From NCBI RefSeq assembly GCF_014621775.1, contig NZ_CP061204.1, positions 2,376,501 through 2,440,500 on the forward strand: DNA of 64,000 nucleotides, written 5' to 3'. The DNA is from Stenotrophomonas sp. 169. Lineage in GTDB: Bacteria > Pseudomonadota > Gammaproteobacteria > Xanthomonadales > Xanthomonadaceae. Below the pieces are notes generated by a model. The model had not been told where the DNA came from, ran no database searches, and saw only the letters and a program-made list of their open reading frames with translations. Below are positions 43,058-51,643 of the stretch, one piece after another. The first letter of the stretch is position 1. Each line of letters starts with the position of its first letter. The translations under genes were made by a program, and so were the position numbers.

Positions 43058-45514
43058 TCATTCCAGCACGCTGCCCGGCGCGGCGCAGTAAGACACCGGC
43101 AGGTCCTTGGTCGCGGTTCCCCAGCCCTGCTGCGGTGCCTGCGCACCCAGTGTCCAGGTGATGTCTGCGCCACTGCGCAGGGTTTCCCAGTCCAGCCACA
43201 CGGCCGAATGCGCCTTGCCATCCACGTCCACGCCCTGCACGTACTGCAGCGCACGACCGTCCGCGCCAGGGGCCCGCAGGGTCAGCTGACGGCCATTGCC
43301 GAGGGCGACATCCACCTTGGCGAAGCGCGGCGCGTGCAGCAGGAACTCACCGCTGCCCGGCACGGCCGGATACAGGCCGAGCGCACTGAACAGGTACCAC
43401 GCCGACATGGTGCCCAGGTCGTCGTTGCCGGTCACGCCATTGGGTGCGTTGGTGAACAACTGCTGCGCGGCACGCACCACCGTGGCCGTCTTCCAGGGCT
43501 GCCCGATCAGCGTATACATCCACGGTGCGTGCAGGTCCGGTTCGTTGTTGGGGTTGTAGCGGTACTGGTTGTAATAGCTGTATGGGCCCACCACCCATTC
43601 CTTGCGCGCGGCCTGCAGCGGATCGGCCAGCAGGGCATCCATCGCGAAGAACGCATCCAGTCGCTTGCCGGCCTGCTCGCGGCCGTGCATCGCGTCCACC
43701 AGTCCGGGGACGTCCTGCTGCGCCAGCCACTGGTACTGCCACGCGGTGCCCTCATGGAAGCCATGGTGCGAACGCGGGCTGTAGTGACCATCGGACGGGG
43801 TGTACCACTGTTCGCCCTCGGTGCGCGGCCGCGGGAAGCCGGTAAACCCGGTCTCTTCGTCGCGCACCGACACGTCCCACACATTGCGCCAGTTACGCCC
43901 ACGCTGACGCAGGATGGCCGCGTCGGCGGCATGCCCCAGGCCATCGGCCATCTGCGCGAGCGCGCAGTCGGCCAATGCATATTCCAGGGTCGCCGAGCCA
44001 CCATGGTGCGGATCCACGTCCATGCCCTTGGACGGGAATGCGCGGTCATACACCACATACCCCTTGTCGAGGTAGGACGGGTTTCCCGAGCGGCCGGCCG
44101 CACGGGAGTTCAACGGCGGCACGTCGAAGGCGTTGCGACGCAGCGCCGACCACGCTTCCTGCTCACGGCCTTCAAACGCACCGAAACGCCACAGGTCGGC
44201 CATGAACGGCGTTACCGGGTCACCGGTCATGATGTTGGTTTCGAAGTTGGCATAGCCCCAGCGCGGCAGCCAGCCCCCTTGCTCGTCGATGGCCAGCAAC
44301 GTGCGGCCGATATCGCGCGCCACCTTCGGCCGGGTCAGCGCCAGCCACTGGTTCTGCGCGCGGTAGGTATCCCACAGCGAGAAATACTCGTAATACGTCC
44401 AGCCGTCGGCGCGATGGATCACATCGTCGTAGCCCCGGTAACGACCATCAGCATCACTGCCGGTCAGCGGCTGCAGCAGCGCGTGGTACAGCGCGGTGTA
44501 CAACACGGTGCGGTCATCCTTGCTGCCGCCGTCCAGTTTCACCGTCGACAGTTCCTCGCGCCACGCCTCCTGCGCGAGGCCGCGCATGCGGTCGAAGCTG
44601 AGCAGCTTGCCGCCCTGCATGCCGTCGCTGCGCAGGTTGGTGCGCGCACCTTCCGCGTCCACGTGCGAGATCGCGCTGACCGCTGTCACTGCACGGCCCT
44701 TCGCCATGTCGAAGCTCAACCACGCACCGTTCGGCTTGGCCTCGCCTTCCATGCTGTGGCGTGCGCCGGCCAGGCCGCGCTCTTCGCCCCACACCCCGTG
44801 GGCCTTGAACGGACGATCGAACTCGATGCGGAACCACGTCGTGTACTGATGGCCACCGCAGAAGCTCTTGGTGACCAGCTTGCCTTCCACCACGCGATCA
44901 CCGACCACATCAATCACGCTGCCGATCACCGAATGGCGTTCGTTGGCCTGGCCGACGTTGACCAGCACGTGACCTTCTTTCTGGCCTGCCGCGAAGGTGT
45001 AGCGCTCGGCGGCGGCACGCGTGCGCGCGGTCGCTTCGGCATCGATGCCGCCGTAGCTCGTCAGCTTCACCCGGTAGTAACCGGCCTGCCCCACTTCACC
45101 GGCGTGGTCGTAGGTGGAGGCATACGCCTTGTGGTCGAAGGCCTTGGGATTGGTGATGTCGAAATCGCCGCCCGCGCCGATGGTGCCGGTGACCGGCAAC
45201 ACGGAGACCTGGCCCCCCTGCTCCCAGCATCCTGCGCCGGACAGGAACGAATGGCCGAAGCCGCGGATTTTCTCGTCGTCGTAGCGCCAGCCGGCATAGT
45301 GGCTGCCGATCGGGCTGACCTGGATCAGGCCGAACGGTGCCGAGGCACCCGGGTACGTGTTGCCGTCGTCCTTGCTGCCGATGAAAGTGTTCACTTCGCG
45401 CTCGAGCGCAGCCGGTGCCGCCTGCAGCGCGGGTGCGACGGACAGGGCGATCACGCACGCCAGTGAGGCGAGAGGCGTGAAGACACGCAGGGGGGAACAA
45501 CGTCGGAAGGTCAC
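43058..45514 (-). CDS. GH92 alpha-mannosidase, first copy
   Basis: An 818-residue exported enzyme of family GH92, calcium-dependent inverting exo-alpha-mannosidases. The open frame reaches an ATG at 45625, but that start would run through an operator site. The GTG at 45514 has AAGGAG nine bases upstream and opens a good signal peptide (VTFRRCSPLRVFTPLAS); a GTG at 45520 is the alternative. Family motifs: EVNTFIGSKDDGNTYPGASA, GHSFLSGAGCWEQGG, WDTYRAQNQW, HEGTAWQYQWLAQ and GNDDLGTMSAWYLFSALGLY; the Asp pair and the Glu of HEGTAW are likely catalytic. Likely substrates are alpha-1,2-mannosides of N-glycans. It is divergent from the TonB receptor. Confidence 0.92.
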   Translation of the reverse strand: MTFRRCSPLRVFTPLASLACVIALSVAPALQAAPAALEREVNTFIGSKDDGNTYPGASAPFGLIQVSPIGSHYAGWRYDDEKIRGFGHSFLSGAGCWEQGGQVSVLPVTGTIGAGGDFDITNPKAFDHKAYASTYDHAGEVGQAGYYRVKLTSYGGIDAEATARTRAAAERYTFAAGQKEGHVLVNVGQANERHSVIGSVIDVVGDRVVEGKLVTKSFCGGHQYTTWFRIEFDRPFKAHGVWGEERGLAGARHSMEGEAKPNGAWLSFDMAKGRAVTAVSAISHVDAEGARTNLRSDGMQGGKLLSFDRMRGLAQEAWREELSTVKLDGGSKDDRTVLYTALYHALLQPLTGSDADGRYRGYDDVIHRADGWTYYEYFSLWDTYRAQNQWLALTRPKVARDIGRTLLAIDEQGGWLPRWGYANFETNIMTGDPVTPFMADLWRFGAFEGREQEAWSALRRNAFDVPPLNSRAAGRSGNPSYLDKGYVVYDRAFPSKGMDVDPHHGGSATLEYALADCALAQMADGLGHAADAAILRQRGRNWRNVWDVSVRDEETGFTGFPRPRTEGEQWYTPSDGHYSPRSHHGFHEGTAWQYQWLAQQDVPGLVDAMHGREQAGKRLDAFFAMDALLADPLQAARKEWVVGPYSYYNQYRYNPNNEPDLHAPWMYTLIGQPWKTATVVRAAQQLFTNAPNGVTGNDDLGTMSAWYLFSALGLYPAVPGSGEFLLHAPRFAKVDVALGNGRQLTLRAPGADGRALQYVQGVDVDGKAHSAVWLDWETLRSGADITWTLGAQAPQQGWGTATKDLPVSYCAAPGSVLE

Positions 45515-45602
45515 GTTCACTGGCTCCTTGAGGGCGTCGGGGCGTCGGATCCGAACCGGCAACACGTCCGCGAAGATCCGGGCGGCATCCATGTTCGGGC
45601 GA

Positions 45603-45618
45603 TTTAGATCGATTGAAG
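45603..45618. promoter_or_regulatory. LacI-type operator, site A (GH92 side)
   Basis: TTTAGATCGATTGAAG, an imperfect palindrome centred on CG at 45610-45611, about 90 bases upstream of the GH92 start. Confidence 0.6.
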
Positions 45619-45761
45619 TAAACATGAACGATCGCCGCCGTGCATCCTGCAGCGCAACATCACGCCCCGTGCGGGCGGGCCAATAGCGTCTGCAAACGTT
45701 TTCATATTGCGCAGCAGCATGCCAGTTGCGTCGGGCCGTGTTAAAAAATGCGCGCCAATCG

Positions 45762-45777
45762 TTTAGATCGATCCAAC
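45762..45777. promoter_or_regulatory. LacI-type operator, site B (middle)
   Basis: TTTAGATCGATCCAAC, centred 159 bases from site A and 111 from site C. The three sites lie in the 416-bp gap between the GH92 and TonB-receptor genes, which otherwise holds no gene. Confidence 0.6.
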
Positions 45778-45872
45778 TTCAAACGGTCACGATTGCCGGG
45801 TTCGGAATCCGACAGCAACGCCATCAGGTGCCCTGTCTCTCCTGCCCCACGCTTGCGGTCTCGCGTCGACAC

Positions 45873-45888
45873 ATAAGATCGATTCAAG
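45873..45888. promoter_or_regulatory. LacI-type operator, site C (TonB-receptor side)
   Basis: ATAAGATCGATTCAAG, centred 50 bases upstream of the TonB-receptor ATG, where a repressor could block that promoter. Sites A, B and C share the AGATCGAT core. Confidence 0.6.
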
Positions 45889-45930
45889 TATTTCGTATCA
45901 GCCAACGGTTCGATCCAGGAGAGGGAGAGA

Positions 45931-48900
45931 ATGAATTACATGTCACACAACTACGGTCGCCACACCTTGTCGGCAGCCATTGCATTCGCCTTGGCGGCCA
46001 GCGTGGCGCCGGCGTCTGCCCAGGATGCTGCGCCGTCCACGCCCGCCGCATCGCCCAGCGCCACCACGCTGGACAGCGTCAACGTCACCGGCTACCGCTA
46101 TGCGATCGAAAAGAGCCTGCAGCAGAAGCGCGACGCCAATGCCGTGGTGGAAGTCATCACTGCCGAAGACGTGGGCAAGTTCCCCGACAAGAACGTCGCC
46201 GACGCACTGCAACGCGTGCCGGGCGTGGTGATCACGCGCGACGGCGGCGAAGGCAAGAATGTCAGCGTGCGTGGCCTGGATTCGGATCTCACCCTGACCC
46301 AGCTCAATGGCAACTACGTCGCCACCTCGGAAACCAACAACGAGGCCTCGCGTTCGTTCAACTACACCCTGCTGCCGTCGAACATGCTGGAGAGCGCGGA
46401 GCTGTTCAAGTCGCCCGAAGCCCGCATCGATGAAGGTGGCATCGGCGGCACGGTGATCCTGCATACCCGCCGCCCGCTGGACATGGAGGCCAACTCCGGC
46501 TTCCTCAATCTGGAAGGCGTGTCGTCCGACACCAGCGACGGGATCGATCCGCAGATGTCGGCGCTGTATTCCTGGCATAGCAACGATGAGCGCTTCGGCG
46601 TGCTGATCGGGGCCACCAAGCAGAAGCGCACCAACCGCAGCATGGAAGTCAACGTCGATGACTACCAGTGGTACGGCAACGGTACCGACGCGGTGGACGC
46701 CTATGGCAACAAGATCACCCAGGGTGGCGTGAAGTACTGGTGGGGCGAGTCCGGCTTCAACAACCAGACCGGGCAGAATTACAGCGAATTCTTCATGCCC
46801 ACCGCAGTGGGCTTCGGCGTACGCGAAGAAGAGCGCGAGCGCACCGGCGGCCAGTTCACGTTCCAGTTCAAGCCGGTGGACAGCCTCACCCTGACCGCCA
46901 ATTACTTCCGCTTCGAGCTGTCCGGCGACTACAAGCTCAACCGCGCAGCCATCCCCGAGTGGAACATCGCGCGCTTCAACGGCGACGGCAACTGGGCCGG
47001 CGGACGCCTGCTCAATGGCCTGGACTTCGATTCCAGTGGCAGCGTCGTCACCGGCGCCCAGTATGAAAAGCTGGCGGGCAAGGCCTATTACTGCAACGAG
47101 GCCGAAGCGGCCGCCGCCGGCATGGCGCCCGGTGGCTGGGGCCCGGATGACTGCACCATCCCCACCCCGCAGCTGACCGGCACCTACAGCAAGGAAAAAG
47201 CGCTGTCGCAGACCGCCGACCTGACCGTCGACTGGGACATCAGCACGCTGACCAAGGCCACCTTCAAGGGCGGCCGTACGTGGTCCGAGGGTGGCCCGTC
47301 CCTCAACTTCCGCATGTCGGCCAAGCCGCGCCGGCAGGTCGATGGTGCCTGGCAGAACGGCAACAGCTACAGCGCGTGGGACCTGACCGGGACACCCACG
47401 GCCACCTTCTCGCCTGACCTGCAGCAGCAGCTGATGGCCGGCATCGCCGAGATCGACACCGGGTCGACCGATTCGTCATGGCGCGAAACCAGCATTGAGC
47501 AGAACTACTTCCAGGCCGACGTCACCCGCATGTTCGAGTCGGGCTGGATGGATTCGATCCAGTTCGGCCTGAAGTACCGCGACAGCAAGGTGCACCGCAA
47601 TACCGGCAACACCTACTGGGTGTGCCAAGGCGCTGACCCGGCCGATTACGAGGCCCGCTACCAGTTCAAGAACTGCAACGATCCGCAGAAGGACGTGGCC
47701 CAGCCGGGCTTCTTCCTGTCCAACCCGATCGACAACATCGCAGGCGGCTTCAACGCCAATGTACTGCCGGGCGTGAACTACCCGGCCTACATCGACTACC
47801 TCAACGATCGCTATGGCGGCATGCAGAACCGCCGCGAACCCGACTTCGTCTACGACGTGGGCGAGAAGGTCTACTCGGGCTATTTCCAGGCGAACTTCCG
47901 TACCGAGCGCCTGCGCGGCAACATCGGCGTACGCATCGCGCAGACCCGCCAGCACGCCGCTTCGAGTGACTCGGTCGAGCGCTTCGAGGACTATTTCGTC
48001 GATGGCGCCGACGGTAATCCGCTGGCCTGCCCGCCGACCGGTGCGCCGGCCGGCACCGTCTGCGAATCGGGCTTCGTCCGCTCCGACGTCCGCGAAAAGT
48101 CGTACGCGCTCTCATCGCTGGACAAGACGTACACCGATGTACTGCCCAGCTTCAACATTGCCTGGGACATCACCGACAACCTGGTCCTGCGCGGTGCCGC
48201 GTCGAAGGTGATCGCCCGCCCGGGCTACACCAGCATCGCCTACCCCGGCGGCCTGGAGTACATCAGCGAGGAATACAGCAACGACCGTCGCGTGGCCGGT
48301 GGCACCTTGACTCCGGGCTGGTACGGGTCGGGCAGCAACAAGCAGCTGGAGCCGTTTGAAGCCCTGCAGTACGACCTGGGCCTGGAGTACTACTTCCAGC
48401 CCGGCGCGGTCGCCGGTGTCGCGCTGTTCCGCAAGGACGTGGACAACTTCACCGTACCGGTGGTGGCCGACCAGCAGATGATGGTCGGCGGTGAACTGGT
48501 GACGGTGCAGAACTATTCCACCGAAGCCAACGGCCGTGATGGTGTGTCGCAGGGCGTGGAAGTCTACGGTCAGTACACCTTCGACATGGGCTTCGGCGTG
48601 CAGGCCAACTACACCTACAACGACACCAACCTCGCCTCGATCGTGCTGGATGGCGAGAACATCGGCGCATCGCCGCTGGTAGGCAGCGCCAAGAACCAGG
48701 CCAACGTGACCTTGTTCTACGAGAATGACAAGTTCCTGGCGCGCGCTTCGTACAACCGTCGCGGTGAAGTGGTCGGCGGCCTGAACAACGGCATGACGGT
48801 GTTCACCGAGCCCTACGATCAGCTGGACCTCAACGCGGCCTACAACCTGACCGAAGCGCTGACCGTTACTGCATCGGTGCTCAACGCCACAAAGTCCGAA

Positions 48901-48996
48901 CAGCGCACCCACCTGGGCGGTGACACCAAGGCCCGCCTGATCTCCAACATCTACAGCGGCCGTCAGCTGTACTTCGGGCTCAACTACAAGTTCTGA
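45931..48996 (+). CDS. TonB-dependent outer-membrane receptor for glycans
   Basis: A 1021-residue outer-membrane receptor. GGAGAGGGAGAG directly before the ATG is a strong ribosome site. A signal peptide (cleavage near ASAQDAA) is followed by a TonB-box-like segment (DSVNVTGYR). The plug domain has KFPDKNVADALQRVPGVVI and GKNVSVRGLDSDLTLTQLNG, and a 22-strand barrel ends in an aromatic residue (LYFGLNYKF). It belongs to the large TonB-receptor subfamily typical of Xanthomonas and Caulobacter carbohydrate loci. No STN domain is present, so signalling is left to the LacI regulator. Flanked by two GH92 genes, it most likely imports N-glycans or mannosides. Confidence 0.93.
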   Translation: MNYMSHNYGRHTLSAAIAFALAASVAPASAQDAAPSTPAASPSATTLDSVNVTGYRYAIEKSLQQKRDANAVVEVITAEDVGKFPDKNVADALQRVPGVVITRDGGEGKNVSVRGLDSDLTLTQLNGNYVATSETNNEASRSFNYTLLPSNMLESAELFKSPEARIDEGGIGGTVILHTRRPLDMEANSGFLNLEGVSSDTSDGIDPQMSALYSWHSNDERFGVLIGATKQKRTNRSMEVNVDDYQWYGNGTDAVDAYGNKITQGGVKYWWGESGFNNQTGQNYSEFFMPTAVGFGVREEERERTGGQFTFQFKPVDSLTLTANYFRFELSGDYKLNRAAIPEWNIARFNGDGNWAGGRLLNGLDFDSSGSVVTGAQYEKLAGKAYYCNEAEAAAAGMAPGGWGPDDCTIPTPQLTGTYSKEKALSQTADLTVDWDISTLTKATFKGGRTWSEGGPSLNFRMSAKPRRQVDGAWQNGNSYSAWDLTGTPTATFSPDLQQQLMAGIAEIDTGSTDSSWRETSIEQNYFQADVTRMFESGWMDSIQFGLKYRDSKVHRNTGNTYWVCQGADPADYEARYQFKNCNDPQKDVAQPGFFLSNPIDNIAGGFNANVLPGVNYPAYIDYLNDRYGGMQNRREPDFVYDVGEKVYSGYFQANFRTERLRGNIGVRIAQTRQHAASSDSVERFEDYFVDGADGNPLACPPTGAPAGTVCESGFVRSDVREKSYALSSLDKTYTDVLPSFNIAWDITDNLVLRGAASKVIARPGYTSIAYPGGLEYISEEYSNDRRVAGGTLTPGWYGSGSNKQLEPFEALQYDLGLEYYFQPGAVAGVALFRKDVDNFTVPVVADQQMMVGGELVTVQNYSTEANGRDGVSQGVEVYGQYTFDMGFGVQANYTYNDTNLASIVLDGENIGASPLVGSAKNQANVTLFYENDKFLARASYNRRGEVVGGLNNGMTVFTEPYDQLDLNAAYNLTEALTVTASVLNATKSEQRTHLGGDTKARLISNIYSGRQLYFGLNYKF

Positions 48997-49011
48997 TCCA
49001 ATGGTTTCCGG

Positions 49012-49046
49012 GGCAGCCGCGCCGTGCTGGGCGGCTGTCTTTTTTT
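49012..49046 (+). terminator. Rho-independent terminator of the TonB-receptor gene
   Basis: Nine-pair stem (49012-49020 GGCAGCCGC with 49031-49039 GCGGCTGTC, one G-U pair) and a run of seven T at 49040-49046, starting 15 bases after the stop codon. Confidence 0.85.
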
Positions 49047-49084
49047 GTTCCGGCAACGCCGCAACCTGCGCGGCGCCTATTCCG

Positions 49085-51541
49085 TCACGGCGTGGACGCC
49101 GACGTCGATGCACAACGCGAGACAGGCAGATCCGCGGCGCGGGTACCCCAGCCATCCACCGGTGGTACCGTGCTGAGATCGAAGTCGATGCTGCGCGCGG
49201 CCCGGAGCTGAGCCCAGTCCACCCACACCGGGTGATGCTGGCGTCCATCGATCCGCACGCCGCTCACGTACTGCACGTCCCCGCCGCTGGCACCCGGCGC
49301 CCGCAGGGACAGACGGCCAGACGCCTCGCCAAGATCCAGCGTCACACCGGGAAAGCGAGGGGCATGCAGAAGAAACTGCCCACTGCCCGGCACGGCAGGA
49401 AAAATGCCCAACGCACTGAACAGGTACCACGCCGACATCGCGCCCAGATCATCGTTGCCGGTCACCCCGGCGGGCCCTTCGGTAAACAGATGCTGCGCAG
49501 CGCGGACGACGGTTGCGGTCTTCCACGGTGTCGCCAGCAGCGTGTACATCCAGGGCGCATGCAGGTCGGCCTCGTTGTTGGGGTTGTAACGGTACTGGTT
49601 GTAATAATCGTACGGGCCAACCACCCACTCCCTGCGCGCCGCACCGGCCGGGTCGGCCTGCAGCGCGGGATAGGCGAAGAAGTCATCAAGCCGCTTCACC
49701 GCCGAATCGCGCCCGCCCATGGCCTGGGATAGTCCCACCACGTCGTGCTGGGCCAGCCACTGATACTGCCATGCGGTTCCTTCGTGGAACCCGCCTTCCG
49801 AGCGTGGTGTGTAGTCCCTTCCGCCGTACCAGCTGCCGTCGGCTATGCGCGGCCGCGGAAACCCGATATGCCCCAGGTCCGCGTCGCGCAGGGTGTCGTC
49901 CCAGATGCTTTTCCAGTTCTGGCTGCGCGCGCGCAGCACGGTGGCGTCCTGCGTCTGCCCCAGTGCATCGGCGAACTGCGAAAGTGCACAGTCGGCCAGC
50001 GCATACTCCAGCGTCGCCGACGCGCCGTAATGGGGATCGGCATCCATGCCTTTGGCAGGCCAGCGCTTGTCGAACTGCACGAAGCCGTTCGGCAGGTAGC
50101 TCACATTGCCGGACCGGCCGGCGTGACGTGATGCAGCGGGCGGCATCTCGAAGGCATTTCTGCGAAGCGCGTGCCACGCGTCCTCCTCTCGGCGCCGCAG
50201 GGCGCCAGCGCGCCAGAGGTCAACGAGGAACGGCGTTATGGGGTCCCCGGTCATGATGTTCGTTTCGAAGTTCGCATAGCCCCAACGCGGCAACCAGCCC
50301 CCTTCCCGCTCGATGGCCAACAAGCTCTGCGCGATGTCGCGTGCCACCTGCGGGCGCACGAGGGCCAGCCATTGGTTCTGTGCCCGGTAGGTGTCCCATA
50401 ACGAGAAGTACGCGTAATACGTCCATCCGGCCGCGGAATGCAGCGCGTTGTCGTAGCCGCGATAGCGGCCATCAGCGTCGCTGGCCGTCAACGGCTGCAG
50501 GTGGGCGTGATACTGCGCCGTTCTGAAGACCGTCCGATCACTCGCGTTGCCCCCGTCCAACGCCACCAGATCCAGCTCCTGCTTCCAACGGGCGCGCGCC
50601 AGGCCGTGCATCTGCTCGAAGGAACGCAGCCCCCGCTCATCGTGGCCCTCCGCCACCAGATTGTTGCGTGCGCCTTCGCCATCCACAAGGGACAACGCGC
50701 TGACAACCTCTACCGCACGATCGCGCCCCAGATCGAATGTCAGCCACGCGCCGTTCAGGCCGTAAGTGTTCGTACTGTCGCCGCTTCCCTCTACGCCACC
50801 GGCCCCGTTCCAGGTTCCCTTTGCAGTGAACGGACGGTTGAACTGCAGCCGGAACCATGTGGTGTAGCGCGTCCCCCCACAGAAGCTCTGGGTGACGACA
50901 CTGCCCTCCACTGCGTTGTCATCCACCACATGGATGTCGCTGGAAACGACCTGGTGTCGCTCGTTCGCCTGTCCGACATTGACCAGGATGTGCGCTGTCT
51001 CGGCGCTTCCCGCAAAGGTGTATCGCTCCGCCGCCGCGTGCGTAAGCGCTGTCGCTTCCACATCGATGCCGCCGTAGTCGACAAGTCGGGTCCGGTAGTA
51101 GCCGGCGCGGCCCACTTCGCCGTCATGGGTTGACCGGGCGGCATAGCGGCGATGGTCAAAGCTTTCCGGCCGACGGGTGTCGAACTGCTTGCCGGGACCA
51201 ATGCTGCCCGTGACCGGCAGCACCGACACGTGGCCGCCCTGCTCCCAGCAACCGGCGCCGGACAGAAACGAGTGGCCGAACCCGCGAATACGTGCTTCGT
51301 CGTACTTCCACCCCGCCCAGTGCTCTGCCGTAGGGCTGACCTGGATCATGCCAAAGGGCGCGGACGCGCCGGGAAACGTGTTGCCGTCGTCCTGGGTGCC
51401 GATGAACGTGTTGACCTCGTCGGGTGATTCCACCGCCAAGGCGACAGAAACCGCGCCGACGAGCAGCATGAGCGCCCCGCAGGTGGCGCGCACGCCCCTG
51501 CTCAGCAGGCGTGGTGATGACAGTGTCCAATGGCGGCACAT
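49085..51541 (-). CDS. GH92 alpha-mannosidase, second copy
   Basis: An 818-residue paralogue of the GH92 gene at 43058, collinear throughout. It has a signal peptide (MCRHWTLSSPRLLSRGVRAT then a hydrophobic core) and a GAGGA site eight bases before the ATG. It keeps EVNTFIGTQDDGNTFPGASA, WDTYRAQNQW, HEGTAWQYQWLAQ and GNDDLGAMSAWYLFSALGIF. Differences in the loops around the GYDNALHSAAGW and GGRDYTPRSEGG regions may change linkage preference. It lies downstream of the phosphoesterase gene in the same direction (102-bp gap), so these two may be cotranscribed. It converges with the TonB receptor. Confidence 0.92.
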   Translation of the reverse strand: MCRHWTLSSPRLLSRGVRATCGALMLLVGAVSVALAVESPDEVNTFIGTQDDGNTFPGASAPFGMIQVSPTAEHWAGWKYDEARIRGFGHSFLSGAGCWEQGGHVSVLPVTGSIGPGKQFDTRRPESFDHRRYAARSTHDGEVGRAGYYRTRLVDYGGIDVEATALTHAAAERYTFAGSAETAHILVNVGQANERHQVVSSDIHVVDDNAVEGSVVTQSFCGGTRYTTWFRLQFNRPFTAKGTWNGAGGVEGSGDSTNTYGLNGAWLTFDLGRDRAVEVVSALSLVDGEGARNNLVAEGHDERGLRSFEQMHGLARARWKQELDLVALDGGNASDRTVFRTAQYHAHLQPLTASDADGRYRGYDNALHSAAGWTYYAYFSLWDTYRAQNQWLALVRPQVARDIAQSLLAIEREGGWLPRWGYANFETNIMTGDPITPFLVDLWRAGALRRREEDAWHALRRNAFEMPPAASRHAGRSGNVSYLPNGFVQFDKRWPAKGMDADPHYGASATLEYALADCALSQFADALGQTQDATVLRARSQNWKSIWDDTLRDADLGHIGFPRPRIADGSWYGGRDYTPRSEGGFHEGTAWQYQWLAQHDVVGLSQAMGGRDSAVKRLDDFFAYPALQADPAGAARREWVVGPYDYYNQYRYNPNNEADLHAPWMYTLLATPWKTATVVRAAQHLFTEGPAGVTGNDDLGAMSAWYLFSALGIFPAVPGSGQFLLHAPRFPGVTLDLGEASGRLSLRAPGASGGDVQYVSGVRIDGRQHHPVWVDWAQLRAARSIDFDLSTVPPVDGWGTRAADLPVSRCASTSASTP

Positions 51542-51643
51542 GGGCGGATTCCTCGACCTGGGCTGAGAAATCCACAGTGCGCGCCTACCGCATCCCCGCC
51601 TATCAGCGCATGCCCCGCTCCGGCGTCGGCGGGCGGGTCGGCG

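Noticed and set aside
42812..45466. 884-residue plus-strand open frame opposite LacI and GH92
   Set aside because: Antisense shadow spanning two real minus-strand genes; no ribosome site or family signature.
45515..45625. Longer start for the first GH92 gene (ATG at 45625)
   Set aside because: It would translate through operator site A and put about 37 polar residues before the signal peptide; a good ribosome site supports the GTG at 45514.
46541..46550. GGATCGATCC within the TonB-receptor gene as an operator
   Set aside because: Core match only, flanks GC-rich and unlike sites A to C; expected by chance in coding DNA.
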